A stretch of 64,000 nt of DNA from Mucilaginibacter oryzae (GCF_003148845.1 NZ_QGHA01000005.1:180795-244794), one strand, 5' to 3'; numbered from the stretch's first letter, positions 52,899-62,934 are shown. The notes: generated by a model from the sequence alone, not told the origin. Numbers and translations are program-made.

Positions 52899-53258
52899 AT
52901 GAAACGTATCCTTGTAATTGATGATGATGAAGACCTTCTGGATATTTTCAGCATATTATTTCGTGATGCAGGTTATAATGTCATAACTTCGAATCACAGT
53001 GAAACCGCAAACGAGATACTGGAGATCGGACCGGATTTGGTTATTTTAGATATCCGGATCAGCGGCTCGCCGCAAAGCGGGGAAGATATTTGCAGAAATA
53101 TCAAGCAAAAATTTAAAAGTGCAAGGATACCCGTGTTGCTGATATCTGCTGAGACGGATATCAGTGAGATCGCTTTTCGATGCGGTGCTGACGGTTTCGT
53201 CACAAAACCCTTTGACATTCCCAGTCTGCTTATGGAAATCAGGAAATTTTTAAAATAA
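52899..53258 (+). CDS. Single-domain response regulator (CheY-like)
   Basis: A 119-residue receiver domain: VIDDDEDLLD acidic cluster, phosphorylation site D51 (LVILDIRIS), switch residues in LLISAETD and FVTKPFD. The loop after D51 carries a short insertion (SGSPQSGED). The broken DUF892 gene starts 1 bp after its stop, so the two are one operon. Confidence 0.92.
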   Translation: MKRILVIDDDEDLLDIFSILFRDAGYNVITSNHSETANEILEIGPDLVILDIRISGSPQSGEDICRNIKQKFKSARIPVLLISAETDISEIAFRCGADGFVTKPFDIPSLLMEIRKFLK

Positions 53259-53259
53259 C

Positions 53260-53783
53260 ATGGAAGAACAGCCCGGCCCCGCCAATCGCATTAAACTTGG
53301 TGCTAAGAACCTCACAGATTTTTTATTGACCACCTCAACGTGATCTACGCGGCCAAATCGCACCTGGTCAGTAAATTGCCCGAGATCTTGGATGAGGTAC
53401 ATTATCATGATCTGCGGAAAGGGATACTGGAAACGGTAGAAGATGTATTGAAACAGATGGTACGTGTGGAGATGATCTTTGAACTGCTTGGCGAAAAAAT
53501 GACTGCTGAGCGGTGTCCCGGAATGATCGGGATGATCGAGGAGGCTTTCCAGGCGATCAAGCGGCATAAGGGACGCGATCACGGGCTTAGGGATCTGGCC
53601 ATCGCGAATTACATGCAGCAGATCGAAAGTGTAGAGGTCGCATCCTTCCAGATACTGGAAATGGCAGCCGTGAAGATCAGGAATAAACAGATCAGGAAAT
53701 TATTGAAAGAAAATTACGATGAGGCACGCGCGGACCGGACCCTGATGCTGTTGATCGCCACTAAATACATTGTGGCCAAGTAA
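53260..53783 (+). pseudogene. DUF892 (YciE/YciF-like) gene with one-base frameshift
   Basis: ATG 53260 begins MEEQPGPANRIKLGAKNLTD and the frame stops early at TGA 53331. In the next frame the DUF892 helix FIDHLNVIYAAKSHLVSKLP starts at once and continues to TAA 53783, with the ferritin-like four-helix bundle (EVEDVLK-like helices, GMIGMIEEAFQAI, NYMQQIESVEVASFQILEMA). One T is missing from the run at 53319-53324 (six Ts; seven restore the frame). It may be a sequencing error, a true loss or slippage control. A short product could also start at 53340. Confidence 0.8.
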
Positions 53784-54422
53784 CGGCGCATAAATTATTA
53801 TACCGGTAGCAACATTATCAGTCAGTTGCTGTCATCGATTTAATTCAAATGCGACTATCATTTTTTTTTACCCCGGTTAATACCTGTGTTTGAAGATTAT
53901 GATCGTGAAAGACCATCCGTAACAGGCAAATAACTCGCAGTCATTGAAGGTCGATCGAATTGATCAGCTTTACAAGTATAGGATCTCATGCGGCTGAAGC
54001 TTTGCAGTAGATTAAAAACGACACGCTACGCGATGTGGTGGTTTCTGACCGGAAGGAATATGCAGGAGAAGACCAGAATCAAGTTGACAAAGCATATACA
54101 TCATATACCATAGCCGGCAAGTATTCGGCGCGGCCCAACGGTTTTTATATTCATTAATCAGATTTGGGTGAGTTGTAAATGTGTTGTATTGTATTGGTTA
54201 TTATGTTCAGTATTTTTACTCTAAATGGATGGTGTGGATTCGCCAGGGTTCTATCGCTGCTATCAAAAGATTCATCTGCCTCATTTAAAATAACCGGCTT
54301 GATACCATTATTTATATCAGTGATTAAATTTACGATGCAGAATCGCCCCAAGCTTGTTCCTTTTGCGGATAGATCCGTTTCTCATTGCTAACTTTAATAG
54401 TACATTTACTGAAATATATTTT
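53784..54422. other. Intergenic region, mostly featureless
   Basis: 639 bp between the DUF892 gene and a histidine kinase. Apart from the possible gene remnant at 53951-54157 I see no coding signs, strong hairpins or repeats. TACATTTA near 54400 may be a weak -7 element for the kinase. Confidence 0.45.
53951..54157 (+). pseudogene. Possible gene remnant with internal stop
   Basis: A 68-codon stretch ending at TAA 54155 reads like protein (SIELISFTSIGSHAAEALQ, stop TAG, then IKNDTLRDVVVSDRKEYAGE and on to YSARPNGFYIH) with one TAG at about codon 20. No start codon. Family not recognised. Confidence 0.3.
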
Positions 54423-55487
54423 ATGAAACAGGATCAAACCCTAGTCATATCACAGGAACACCTGGACATCGCATTAAACCATACGAAGCTTGGTTTTTGG
54501 GAACTTGATCTTGTGACTACCGCCATGATCTGCACTACACAATGCAAGATCAATGTCGGGGCCGGGGATCAGGAAACAATCAGTTACGAGGACCTGAACA
54601 GCAATATTATTCCTGAGGATCGTGAAAAGATGCGGGCAGATGTGGCTGCTGCCTTAACACCTGGTTGCGGTACTTATCATTCAGAATACCGGGTGATCCA
54701 TCCGGATGGCAGCCTTCACTGGATCGAAGCCAATGGAAAAGTTCTTTATAATAACGAGCAACCGTACGGCATGGTAGGTACTACGCTGGACATTACCGCG
54801 AAGAAGGACTTGGAAATGCTGAAGGATGAGCTATTGAGTACAGCTACTCATGAGCTTAAAACGCCGCTTACCGCCATCAGGGGATATCTTCAGCTACTTC
54901 ATAAATTTATACAGGGGACAGGCAATGAAAAGTTTACAGAGATTTCAAGAAAAAGTCTTTCCGCAACTGAAAGAATGGCCCGGCTGCTTCAGGAGATTTC
55001 TGACCCTGCGCGCCGGAGGGGTGATCAATTGATTTTAGAAAAGCAGCAAATCGACATTCACGCACTTTTAGAGGAAACAGCCGCCAGTATCGCTATGGTT
55101 AGTCCGCTGCATTCGTATCAGTTTCAAGGTAACGGACCTGTTATGATCACAGCTGACCGGGACCGGATCAGCCAGGTACTGATCAATCTTTTAGCCAATG
55201 CGGTAAAATTTTCACCAGCGTCTTCTGCGATCGAGATGGCTGTCCACGAAATGCCGGATCATGTTAAGATCAGCGTTCGTGACCGCGGCATAGGATTGCA
55301 TGAAGCTGAACACGCTAAAATATTTCAGAAGTATTACCGGTCTGAAAACGTCGTTCATAAATTCGAAGGTTCAGGGATCGGTCTTTATTTATCCGGAGAG
55401 ATCATCACGCGCCATGGAGGACGCATATGGGCGGAACAGCCGCAGGATGGACAAGGCAGCCTTTTTGTTTTTACGTTGCCTAAATAG
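54423..55487 (+). CDS. PAS-domain sensor histidine kinase
   Basis: A 354-residue soluble kinase: no membrane helix. PAS domain about 15-130 (GFWELDL start; EYRVIHPDGSLHWIEANGKV), HisKA with H143 in STATHELKTPLTAIRG, ATPase with N box VLINLLANAVKF, G1 VRDRGIGL and G2 EGSGIGLYLS. Start ATG 54423; 23 residues upstream have no homology. It may phosphorylate the nearby single-domain response regulators. Confidence 0.92.
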   Translation: MKQDQTLVISQEHLDIALNHTKLGFWELDLVTTAMICTTQCKINVGAGDQETISYEDLNSNIIPEDREKMRADVAAALTPGCGTYHSEYRVIHPDGSLHWIEANGKVLYNNEQPYGMVGTTLDITAKKDLEMLKDELLSTATHELKTPLTAIRGYLQLLHKFIQGTGNEKFTEISRKSLSATERMARLLQEISDPARRRGDQLILEKQQIDIHALLEETAASIAMVSPLHSYQFQGNGPVMITADRDRISQVLINLLANAVKFSPASSAIEMAVHEMPDHVKISVRDRGIGLHEAEHAKIFQKYYRSENVVHKFEGSGIGLYLSGEIITRHGGRIWAEQPQDGQGSLFVFTLPK

Positions 55488-55692
55488 CCTCGTGACCCCA
55501 GCCAATGACTTAGGCAACGAGATCATTCTTCATAAATAATATCAAACAGGATACCCGCTGAAATACAGTTGCCAGTCGGAGAACTAAATTACCGGCTTAA
55601 CAAAATTTATGAGGGGCGCTGAAGGATCATTGCATTGAGAATAAAAACGGTTGGTGCTATGAAATATTTAAAAACTTCGTCGGCAAATAAAG

Positions 55693-56790
55693 TTATCGCT
55701 GATAGACTTTTTTGAACCAGAGCAAAGCGCCGGTCACCGATAACAATCCCGGTAATAATCCAAGGACTACATATAACCACCGGATCCAATTTCCACCGTA
55801 AGAACCGATATGCAGGTTGTAAACTTCTGTTTCAAAACGCTGATCAAAACTTTGCCTGTCGATATCCGATAGCTTTTTAAACTTCCCTGTCACCGCATCA
55901 AAAAATAACCCGCTTGCTTTTCCCTGCAACAGCAAAAAGCCGGTTGTCGGCATCGAGCCCCTGACCAATACGTCTGCCCCCTTAGTTGTCGGTATAATCA
56001 CCGCGATGGGCTTAAATCCCGGGACGATCGCTTTTGCCCGGGCGACCATCGAATTAATATTGGCAGGTACGGCATACGCCGCCTGGTATCGAGGTAAAGT
56101 CCATTGTGCCGGCGTGAAATATTCTTTGAGCATCCAGAAACCGGTAAAAAACAAAACAGCTGTAAAACCTAAGGACCAGACGCCCAATATGCGGTGCAGC
56201 GATGAAACAGCGGTACGCCTGTTCTTGAAATTTAATCCAGCCTTTAACCTGAAGGCTCGCCAGAAATGTTTACGATAAATGATAGCCCCCGTCAACAGCG
56301 ATACTAACATCCCAAGACCCATTAAGCCGCTGAGTAACATGCCGGGTATGCCCAGTTGTAAACTGTAGTGCAGCGTATATAACCAGCGGAAAAACGAAGG
56401 CGTTACCGATCCGTAACTGCCTTCCCGGATGATCTGCCCGGTATATGGGTTAACAAATACGTAGTACAGGTAATTATCCGTTAGCTTTTGCTGCCGTTTA
56501 TACAGCATAAATTCATAGCAATCCTGTTGATCTGCGGGAAAGTCATGTAAGACCAGTTTCCTTAAGTTAGGGTGCGTACGGAGTACCATCCGGTAAAGCC
56601 GGTCGGCCGGTATTGGCTGACCAATGCGCTTCAATTGATGTAATTCCGGGTTAAAGTAGCGGTCCAGCTGATGTCTGAACATCAGCATGGAACCGGTTAT
56701 GCCGTACAGCAAGAAGAATAAACCCGCAAACAGGCCTACCCAGCCATGCAGCTTAAAAGCCGTTTTCGTTAATTTCTTTCTCCAGGCCAT
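55693..56790 (-). CDS. PepSY-associated membrane protein
   Basis: A 365-residue inner-membrane protein of the PepSY_TM family with four helices (about 13-35, 137-160, 188-210, 337-357) and a large loop containing a PepSY-like domain. These proteins accompany siderophore receptors and are thought to reduce ferric complexes in the periplasm. It lies 8 bp after a TonB siderophore receptor gene and is co-transcribed with it. ATG 56790. Confidence 0.9.
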   Translation of the reverse strand: MAWRKKLTKTAFKLHGWVGLFAGLFFLLYGITGSMLMFRHQLDRYFNPELHQLKRIGQPIPADRLYRMVLRTHPNLRKLVLHDFPADQQDCYEFMLYKRQQKLTDNYLYYVFVNPYTGQIIREGSYGSVTPSFFRWLYTLHYSLQLGIPGMLLSGLMGLGMLVSLLTGAIIYRKHFWRAFRLKAGLNFKNRRTAVSSLHRILGVWSLGFTAVLFFTGFWMLKEYFTPAQWTLPRYQAAYAVPANINSMVARAKAIVPGFKPIAVIIPTTKGADVLVRGSMPTTGFLLLQGKASGLFFDAVTGKFKKLSDIDRQSFDQRFETEVYNLHIGSYGGNWIRWLYVVLGLLPGLLSVTGALLWFKKVYQR

Positions 56791-56798
56791 CTGCCTTG

Positions 56799-58976
56799 CT
56801 AAAAGTTAAATCCTACGTTGAGTCGCAGTTCACGCGGCGGATATGGAACATAGGCATAGGTACCCACAGTGCCGGACGATGGCGTGATCCAGGCGCTGCC
56901 GTAATTGAAGCGGTTCAACAGGTTGTTGACAATCGCGTTTACCGAGTAGCGTCCATTCGTCCAGCCGATACCGCCGTCCAGGCGAAACACCGGGGCCAAC
57001 TGCAATTTCTGCAGTTCATACCGTCCGGCACGGCCCGCCTGTAACTGGTAACCGCCGGAAACCGAAAACCCTTTCAAACTTGCACCGGGCAACTGATAGT
57101 TTAGCCAGGTGTTCTGGATATGCTTCACCCGGAACGGGGTTGCCAGGCCTACACGAAGCGGGTTGGCATCTTTGGAAATATAACTATCCGTGTAGGCGTA
57201 GTTGATCACCGCATTCAGGCCTTTGACAATTTCTCCCTTCAAATCAAATTCCACACCCTTAGACAATGTTTGCCCCAGTTGGCTTTGAATATTAGTGGCC
57301 GGATCGGTCACTTTTACATTGTCGCGAACGATACGATAAACCGAAACCGTCGTATTCCATTTGCCGCCTGCCCAATCTTTCTTTAAGCCGGCTTCCAGGT
57401 TTTTTCCCGTCAATGGTTTAAAAGCTTCGCCGGTGGTGGTGCTCACGCCGCTTTGCGGGGTGAAGGTCTGATCAAAAAGACCATAGGCAGAAAAGTCGGG
57501 CATCAGGGAATAACTTAAACCGATCTTAGGTGTAAAAGCGGTATTGTTGGTGCTGCCCAGCCCTGTTTTTACCGGGTTCTTTTGCACGCCCGTATTGGAA
57601 AAGGTCAGTCTGGCCGCAAGCGTCAGGCGCAGCTTATTGTCCAGCATCCCAAGCTCATCCTGCGCGTAAGCCGCCTGGTAGCTGATGGACTGCTGATCGG
57701 TTGCAATATCAGACAGTTTACCCGTACGGACATTGGCATCAAAGCTGATCCCGTAGACCGGGTTATAGGCATCTAACGGATACAGGGTTTGGTTGGCGGT
57801 GGGATCGTTAGCTCCTGAATAGGAAAGAAAGTGTTTGCGGTTCACATCGATGCCGCTCAGGAAATGATGGCTGATCGCTCCGGTATTCAATTCCCCGCTG
57901 ATATAAGGCTGGATAGCCATTACATCGGTATTCAGCCGCTCATAGGTAGCCCTGCGCATAATCAGGTTGGGCTGTTGGGCATTGTATCTGGAAACAAAGA
58001 AATAAGTGCCTTCCAGGTGGTCTTTCGCGTAGGCCGCCTTTACCGTAAACCGCCAGTGGCTGTTCAACTCGTTATAATAGCTCAGGAAGCCATTGTTTTC
58101 AGTCGATTTATAAGGCTGCTTATTAGGGTCGTTGATGGTAAAATCACGTGGCAGCGAAGCAAATCCGTCCGGCGCAAATACGGTTGCGAAATACTGCTGA
58201 AACCGCTGTGACTGGAAGATATATTCTGCCGAAATGGAGGAGTGCTGATCGATATTGTATTTCAGCACCGGGTCAACCGCTACCTTATCATTGAAGTTAT
58301 ATTTTTGGAATGATTTATCTTTTTGCCCAACGGCATTGAGCCGGTATTGCCACTTACCCGCCTGGTCTAGGTTGCCATCCAGATCGGCGCTGAGCCGGTA
58401 TAGATTGAAGCTTCCGGCCGTAAAACTGAGCTGGTTGGAGCGGGTACCCATCGGCTGTTTGGTCAGCACGTTGAATGAACCGGCAGGATCAAACAGCCCG
58501 TTGATAAAGCTGGATGGTCCTTTGATAAACTCCACGCGACCGATGATAGCCGCATCCTCGGCGCTCGGCCCGGCATAGATCATGGAAATATCCATGCCAT
58601 TACGTAAGGGTGTAATTTGCGCGCCGCGCATATAGACGTAGGGCGTATACAGGTCGGCATTGTTGTTACGCAGGGCGCCGCTCACATTGCGCGTGATGCT
58701 TTCATTGAGTGAAACTGCCTGCTGATCGTTAATAATGCTCTGGTCTATCTCCTGAATATTTTGGGAAAGCTTCAATAACGGCGTATTCACTTTAAGAGAA
58801 TTGGAAGCCCGGTCGGTTTTATATTTTTTATAATACCTGGAGGTTATAATCACCTCTCCCAGGTGATGCGTGGTATCTTTTTTAACAGATGCCGTGTCTG
58901 CCTTTACCGGTTTGACTTGTTGTGCGTAAACACTGCCGGGTAGTAACAGGATGATGATGATTAAAAGTTTATTCAT
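56799..58976 (-). CDS. TonB-dependent siderophore receptor
   Basis: A 725-residue outer-membrane receptor. Signal peptide (LLIIIILLLPGSVYAQQ), then a short region with no carboxypeptidase-like domain, plug (QDIDQSIINDQQAVSLNESI-type start; RVEFIKGPSSFINGLFDPAG), barrel, and terminal Phe (RLNVGFNF). The plug motif fits the FhuE/FpvA siderophore class. Co-transcribed with the PepSY membrane protein, pointing to ferric siderophore uptake. Confidence 0.93.
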   Translation of the reverse strand: MNKLLIIIILLLPGSVYAQQVKPVKADTASVKKDTTHHLGEVIITSRYYKKYKTDRASNSLKVNTPLLKLSQNIQEIDQSIINDQQAVSLNESITRNVSGALRNNNADLYTPYVYMRGAQITPLRNGMDISMIYAGPSAEDAAIIGRVEFIKGPSSFINGLFDPAGSFNVLTKQPMGTRSNQLSFTAGSFNLYRLSADLDGNLDQAGKWQYRLNAVGQKDKSFQKYNFNDKVAVDPVLKYNIDQHSSISAEYIFQSQRFQQYFATVFAPDGFASLPRDFTINDPNKQPYKSTENNGFLSYYNELNSHWRFTVKAAYAKDHLEGTYFFVSRYNAQQPNLIMRRATYERLNTDVMAIQPYISGELNTGAISHHFLSGIDVNRKHFLSYSGANDPTANQTLYPLDAYNPVYGISFDANVRTGKLSDIATDQQSISYQAAYAQDELGMLDNKLRLTLAARLTFSNTGVQKNPVKTGLGSTNNTAFTPKIGLSYSLMPDFSAYGLFDQTFTPQSGVSTTTGEAFKPLTGKNLEAGLKKDWAGGKWNTTVSVYRIVRDNVKVTDPATNIQSQLGQTLSKGVEFDLKGEIVKGLNAVINYAYTDSYISKDANPLRVGLATPFRVKHIQNTWLNYQLPGASLKGFSVSGGYQLQAGRAGRYELQKLQLAPVFRLDGGIGWTNGRYSVNAIVNNLLNRFNYGSAWITPSSGTVGTYAYVPYPPRELRLNVGFNF

Positions 58977-59079
58977 TTAAATAATGCAATAGGTGGATGA
59001 AGCTAACTAGCTAAGGGTTTTAGATCTTGCAGCATTTACTCACCTTCAGTCGTGAACTGTTTGTAAATAAGCTGTGTGA

Positions 59080-60048
59080 TTAGCGTGTATGCAATTCATA
59101 AGCAGTTGGGTTTCTTTGAAAACCCGCTTTGCAACGTGCTGAGCAAAAGCCGATGATCTTGCCTTTGTAATGAACCGTATCCGCATAGCCGGTCAGCGCC
59201 ATGCCGCAAACCGGGTCCTTATCATTGTCGATCCTGGCTTTAGCGGATCGGCGCTCCGGATGCAACAAGGGTTCTAATGCGCTATCGTACATAGCGCGTG
59301 TACTTGCTACGATCGATTTATCTGTATTGTGCTCACTGCCGCCTTTGACCGGCGGCTGCGGATCGTACTCCAGGTCGAGCATGACAGTTTGAGTATACTT
59401 TTCACCCATGATGTCGTTGATCAATCCCAGGCTCATATCGATACCGGCGGAAACGCCCGCACTGGTCCAGTATTTTCCGCTTTTTACATAACGTTCGTCT
59501 TCGGCTTCGATCCCGAATCGGTCTTTGAGGAGCTGCTTTCCATACCAGTGCGTTGTGGCTGGGTGTCCTTTCAGTAAACCTGTCGCCGCCAGTATCCAGG
59601 CACCGGTACAAACGCTTGTGGTGTATTTGGAATGCACATCAATGGCTTTGATCCAGTTTAATAAAGCCGTATCTTTCGTTGCGGCATAGGTCTCGTTCAA
59701 CCCGCCGGGTATCACAAGGATATCCAGTTGTTTCACTTCGCTGATCGAGGTATCACATTGCACCTTCAGGCCATCGCCCGTGGTGATCAAACCTTTATGG
59801 CGCCCCACGAAAAAAACTTTGGCACCCATCAGTTCGCTCAATACATGGTAAGGCCCCATCGCATCTAAAACAGCGTAATTATCATAAAGCAGAATTCCTA
59901 CTGTTTTGATCTGCACTTTTGGCTCCGGAAACATCGTTGCCATTTGTTCTTCATGGCTTTTTGTGGTGTCTATTCCAGTATGGTTCGTCTTGCCTTTACA
60001 GCCAGCCATGATCAAAATGACTGAGGCGGCAATTAATATTTTTTTCAT
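59080..60048 (-). CDS. DJ-1/PfpI lipoprotein fused to a YHS domain
   Basis: A 322-residue lipoprotein (LIMAGC, Cys17). Residues about 48-220 form a DJ-1/PfpI class I amidotransferase-like domain with the nucleophile elbow SVCTGA (C147) and GLNETYAA before it. Residues about 278-317 form a YHS domain: DPVCGM, then FCSARCKAGF (C281, C302, C306), a small metal-binding module often tied to copper or heavy metals. The fusion places both in the periplasm or at the surface. It lies between two TonB receptor genes. Confidence 0.88.
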   Translation of the reverse strand: MKKILIAASVILIMAGCKGKTNHTGIDTTKSHEEQMATMFPEPKVQIKTVGILLYDNYAVLDAMGPYHVLSELMGAKVFFVGRHKGLITTGDGLKVQCDTSISEVKQLDILVIPGGLNETYAATKDTALLNWIKAIDVHSKYTTSVCTGAWILAATGLLKGHPATTHWYGKQLLKDRFGIEAEDERYVKSGKYWTSAGVSAGIDMSLGLINDIMGEKYTQTVMLDLEYDPQPPVKGGSEHNTDKSIVASTRAMYDSALEPLLHPERRSAKARIDNDKDPVCGMALTGYADTVHYKGKIIGFCSARCKAGFQRNPTAYELHTR

Positions 60049-60058
60049 CTCGTTCTGA

Positions 60059-62407
60059 TTAGAATTTAGCGATCAAAGTTGTTCCGTAAGTTCTCGGGCT
60101 GCCTAACAGGAAGGTGCCAAAAGAGCCGTAAGCCACGTATTTTTTATCCGTGATGTTCCGAGCCCAGAAATTCAATTCGAAGTTCCTGGTACTGATACCC
60201 GCTTTGGCATTAAATAAGTTGTAGGCGGGCTGACTTAACCCGTTTACAAAGTCAAAGTAATATTTGTCGATATAGCGATACTCGCCCCGGACGAAAGCCG
60301 CTAACTTTTGTTTGCTGCCGGCGAAATCGTAAGTATATTGGGCGGCCAGCATCGAACTCAGCGGGGGCGTATTGATGGGCTGGTCACCCTTGTAATTTAC
60401 TACGGCTTTAGCATCTGCACTATAAAGCAATAGCGAAGCATAGCGCGCGTGCGAATAACTGGCATTCCAGTCGATCTGCAGGCCTTTTAGCGGAAGTGCC
60501 GAGATCTCCAGTTCCGCGCCTTTGTTGTGCATTTCGCCGACATTGAGGATCAAGGCGTTAATCCCGTCCATGGCGGTGCTGATCTGCTGGTTGTGCTGTT
60601 CCAGGTAGAAGGCGGTCAGGTTAAATTTAAGCTTGTTATCCAGAAAGGTGTTTTTCCAGCCGATCTCATAATTATCTGAATGTTCCGGCTGGTAAGGCAC
60701 TTGTGCCGGATCGGTCGCATTGGTATTTAGTCCGCCTGCACGGAAGCCCCTGGCATAAGAACCGTAAAGCAGCATATTGTCCTGTATCTTGTAACTTAAT
60801 ACGAATTTGGGGGTCACTGCATGAAAGCTGGCCCTGTAATCTGCATTCGGGGTTAATACGGTTGCCGGAGCAGGATCTTTCTGGTAATCGGTATACTGGC
60901 TCAGGCCACGGTTTTCATAATCGTAACGGGTGCCCGCAGTGAAGTCTAATTGCTTAGTCAGCGAATAAGTCGCCTGGCCAAAGAATGCATAGCCTTTATT
61001 GTTGCCGCGGCTATTGCCGATCGTGGTAAATGGTGCACCCGAAGCCGGGTCAAATTGCAGGTAATCCGGCCCATAAAACGTTGGCGTGACCATATGGAGA
61101 TTTTGGGTAAACCCGTAAGTCCCGGCCACCCATTTCCATTTGCTTATACCTGCGGACGGTGATGAAAAACGGATCTCTTGGGTAAAGATATGCTGACGCT
61201 GGTCAGGCGCAGTACTGATGGCATCCAATGGGCTGAAGTCGTAATCAACGCCCCGGCCTTCGTAATACTCGTGCCAGTTGATATACGAAGACACCGAAGT
61301 AAAGTTAAAATCCTTACCGTAATAGTTGGCCGCCAGCGAGGTATTAAAGTTATTGCGGCGTTCTACGTTGGTATTATTGGTGTTCACCTGGTAAGGTTTA
61401 GAAAATACTTCTTCAATTGAGCTTACCCAGGGGAAACTGCCACGGTCATTGTCATTCTCTGTCTTCATGTTCAGGGCAAGCGACCATTTTTTAGACGGCA
61501 GGTACCGTAAATTGAAGTTCCCGGAATAATCCTCTCTGCGGTCGAAACCGCTTTTGGTGAATTCATTATAATAGATCGAGCCGCGGTGATTATAGGTGAA
61601 AGAACCGCTGGCAAACAGCTTGTCTTTAACGACAGGTTCTGAAAGGCTGACCGTATACCGCTGCTGACCATAATTACCAAAGGTCATTTCCGCATAACCT
61701 GAAGCGGTATTTCCGGGCTGTTTAGTGGTGATGTTCACCACACCGCCATAGGCATTACGTCCGTACAGCGTACCCTGCGGTCCGCGTAGGATCTCGATGC
61801 TCTGCACATCATTGAACAAGGGCGGCGCGGAAAAATAATCGAACTGGTAAACACCATCGACATAGGTAGCAACAGCCTGCTCGTTAGAAAAACCCATCAC
61901 TCCGCGGATATTGAAGAAATTGGAGCTTGTGCTGTTGCCGTGTTCCACCACGAATAAACTGGGGGCTATGGCGGTCAGGTTGGTGATGTCCCAAAGCCGG
62001 TAATCCTTGATCTGTTTCGCATCCAAGGCCGTGATCGCTGCCGGGGTTTTTTGTATCGCCTCCTGCCGCTTTTCTGAAGATACAGTCACTTCATTTAATT
62101 GGCTACTACTTTCAGCCAGTTTAAAATCAAGGATCAGCACCTGGCCTTTCTTCAGTTCAAAGGCTTTTAATTGCGAGGCGTAGCCAACGGCCGATACACT
62201 GACAGTGTAGTTGCCGCCATTTAAGTGGTTAATAATATATCGCCCCTCGTTATCAGTTAAGCTCCCATCGTTGGTGTTGAGTAATTTAATGGTTGCTTTA
62301 ACAATGGCTTCGCCGCCGGTCGTCGTCACTGTACCCTGAACCTTTGCGGATTGGGCAAATGTGGGTATGGTAAACAGTATAATAAAAAAAGTATATAAAG
62401 ATTTCAT
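60059..62407 (-). CDS. TonB-dependent receptor with carboxypeptidase-like domain
   Basis: A 782-residue outer-membrane receptor. Signal peptide (FFIILFTIPTFAQSA), beta-sandwich carboxypeptidase-like domain (about 22-105, KVQGTVTTTGGEAIVKATIK), plug (IKDYRLWDITNLTAIAPSLF; EILRGPQGTLYGRNAYGG) and barrel ending TYGTTLIAKF. The plug fits the ferric/vitamin receptor class. It is 10 bp upstream of the DJ-1/YHS gene, so they are one operon and the ligand may be a metal complex. Confidence 0.92.
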   Translation of the reverse strand: MKSLYTFFIILFTIPTFAQSAKVQGTVTTTGGEAIVKATIKLLNTNDGSLTDNEGRYIINHLNGGNYTVSVSAVGYASQLKAFELKKGQVLILDFKLAESSSQLNEVTVSSEKRQEAIQKTPAAITALDAKQIKDYRLWDITNLTAIAPSLFVVEHGNSTSSNFFNIRGVMGFSNEQAVATYVDGVYQFDYFSAPPLFNDVQSIEILRGPQGTLYGRNAYGGVVNITTKQPGNTASGYAEMTFGNYGQQRYTVSLSEPVVKDKLFASGSFTYNHRGSIYYNEFTKSGFDRREDYSGNFNLRYLPSKKWSLALNMKTENDNDRGSFPWVSSIEEVFSKPYQVNTNNTNVERRNNFNTSLAANYYGKDFNFTSVSSYINWHEYYEGRGVDYDFSPLDAISTAPDQRQHIFTQEIRFSSPSAGISKWKWVAGTYGFTQNLHMVTPTFYGPDYLQFDPASGAPFTTIGNSRGNNKGYAFFGQATYSLTKQLDFTAGTRYDYENRGLSQYTDYQKDPAPATVLTPNADYRASFHAVTPKFVLSYKIQDNMLLYGSYARGFRAGGLNTNATDPAQVPYQPEHSDNYEIGWKNTFLDNKLKFNLTAFYLEQHNQQISTAMDGINALILNVGEMHNKGAELEISALPLKGLQIDWNASYSHARYASLLLYSADAKAVVNYKGDQPINTPPLSSMLAAQYTYDFAGSKQKLAAFVRGEYRYIDKYYFDFVNGLSQPAYNLFNAKAGISTRNFELNFWARNITDKKYVAYGSFGTFLLGSPRTYGTTLIAKF

Positions 62408-62534
62408 TGGATCGCTTTGATCGCAATCGGTTAAGCATAGCGTAACAGGCCCGCTTTATCCGAAAGCCAAATAAATAAAAGCACTTTACAGACAAGCTAT
62501 AGTTGTCGTATCATGCATTCAATAGAAAATTGAA

Positions 62535-62921
62535 TTAAGCGATCTGCTTGGGTGGTCTGAAGATAGCGTTCAGATAGCTGCTCTTGTACTGATAGTTGTA
62601 CTCCGGGAAGTTGCTTCTAACGGCTTGTAAAATTTGGGGTGTCACAGGAATAAACCGGTAAGGTTCCTGAAAAAAGGAAACTTCCAGACGGTTCAGGTTG
62701 TCTTTTGCTTCCTGTTTTTTCTCATTTTCTTCGGCCTGATGGATCTTTTTCATGAAATAGCACTTTCCATTACAGTGCATCCAGGGACGGTTTTTGTTTA
62801 CACAAAGCGTTGCTGCAATGTAGTTTCGATTCATTTGAAAACCGGCATACACCATGAACAGCGAAAAGTTGGAACTGATCAGTGTTACAAGTAGCAATAT
62901 GGCGGTGAACCGTTTGAACAT
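62535..62921 (-). CDS. Small Cys-containing exported protein of the metal-uptake locus
   Basis: A 128-residue protein with an N-terminal hydrophobic segment (AILLLVTLISSNFSLFMVYA) and a motif CVNKNRPWMHCNGKCYFMKK with three cysteines, His and Met, then a Lys/Glu-rich helix. Similar small proteins occur next to TonB receptors for metals in Bacteroidota; the cysteines may bind metal. A TACATTTG element ends 5 bp before the ATG. Divergent from the Fur-family gene. Confidence 0.75.
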   Translation of the reverse strand: MFKRFTAILLLVTLISSNFSLFMVYAGFQMNRNYIAATLCVNKNRPWMHCNGKCYFMKKIHQAEENEKKQEAKDNLNRLEVSFFQEPYRFIPVTPQILQAVRSNFPEYNYQYKSSYLNAIFRPPKQIA

Positions 62922-62926
62922 TGGCG

Positions 62927-62934
62927 CAAATGTA
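62927..62934 (-). promoter_or_regulatory. -7 element 5 bp before the small Cys protein gene
   Basis: TACATTTG on the minus strand, followed by CGCCA-ATG. Transcription would begin at or next to the start codon. Confidence 0.55.
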
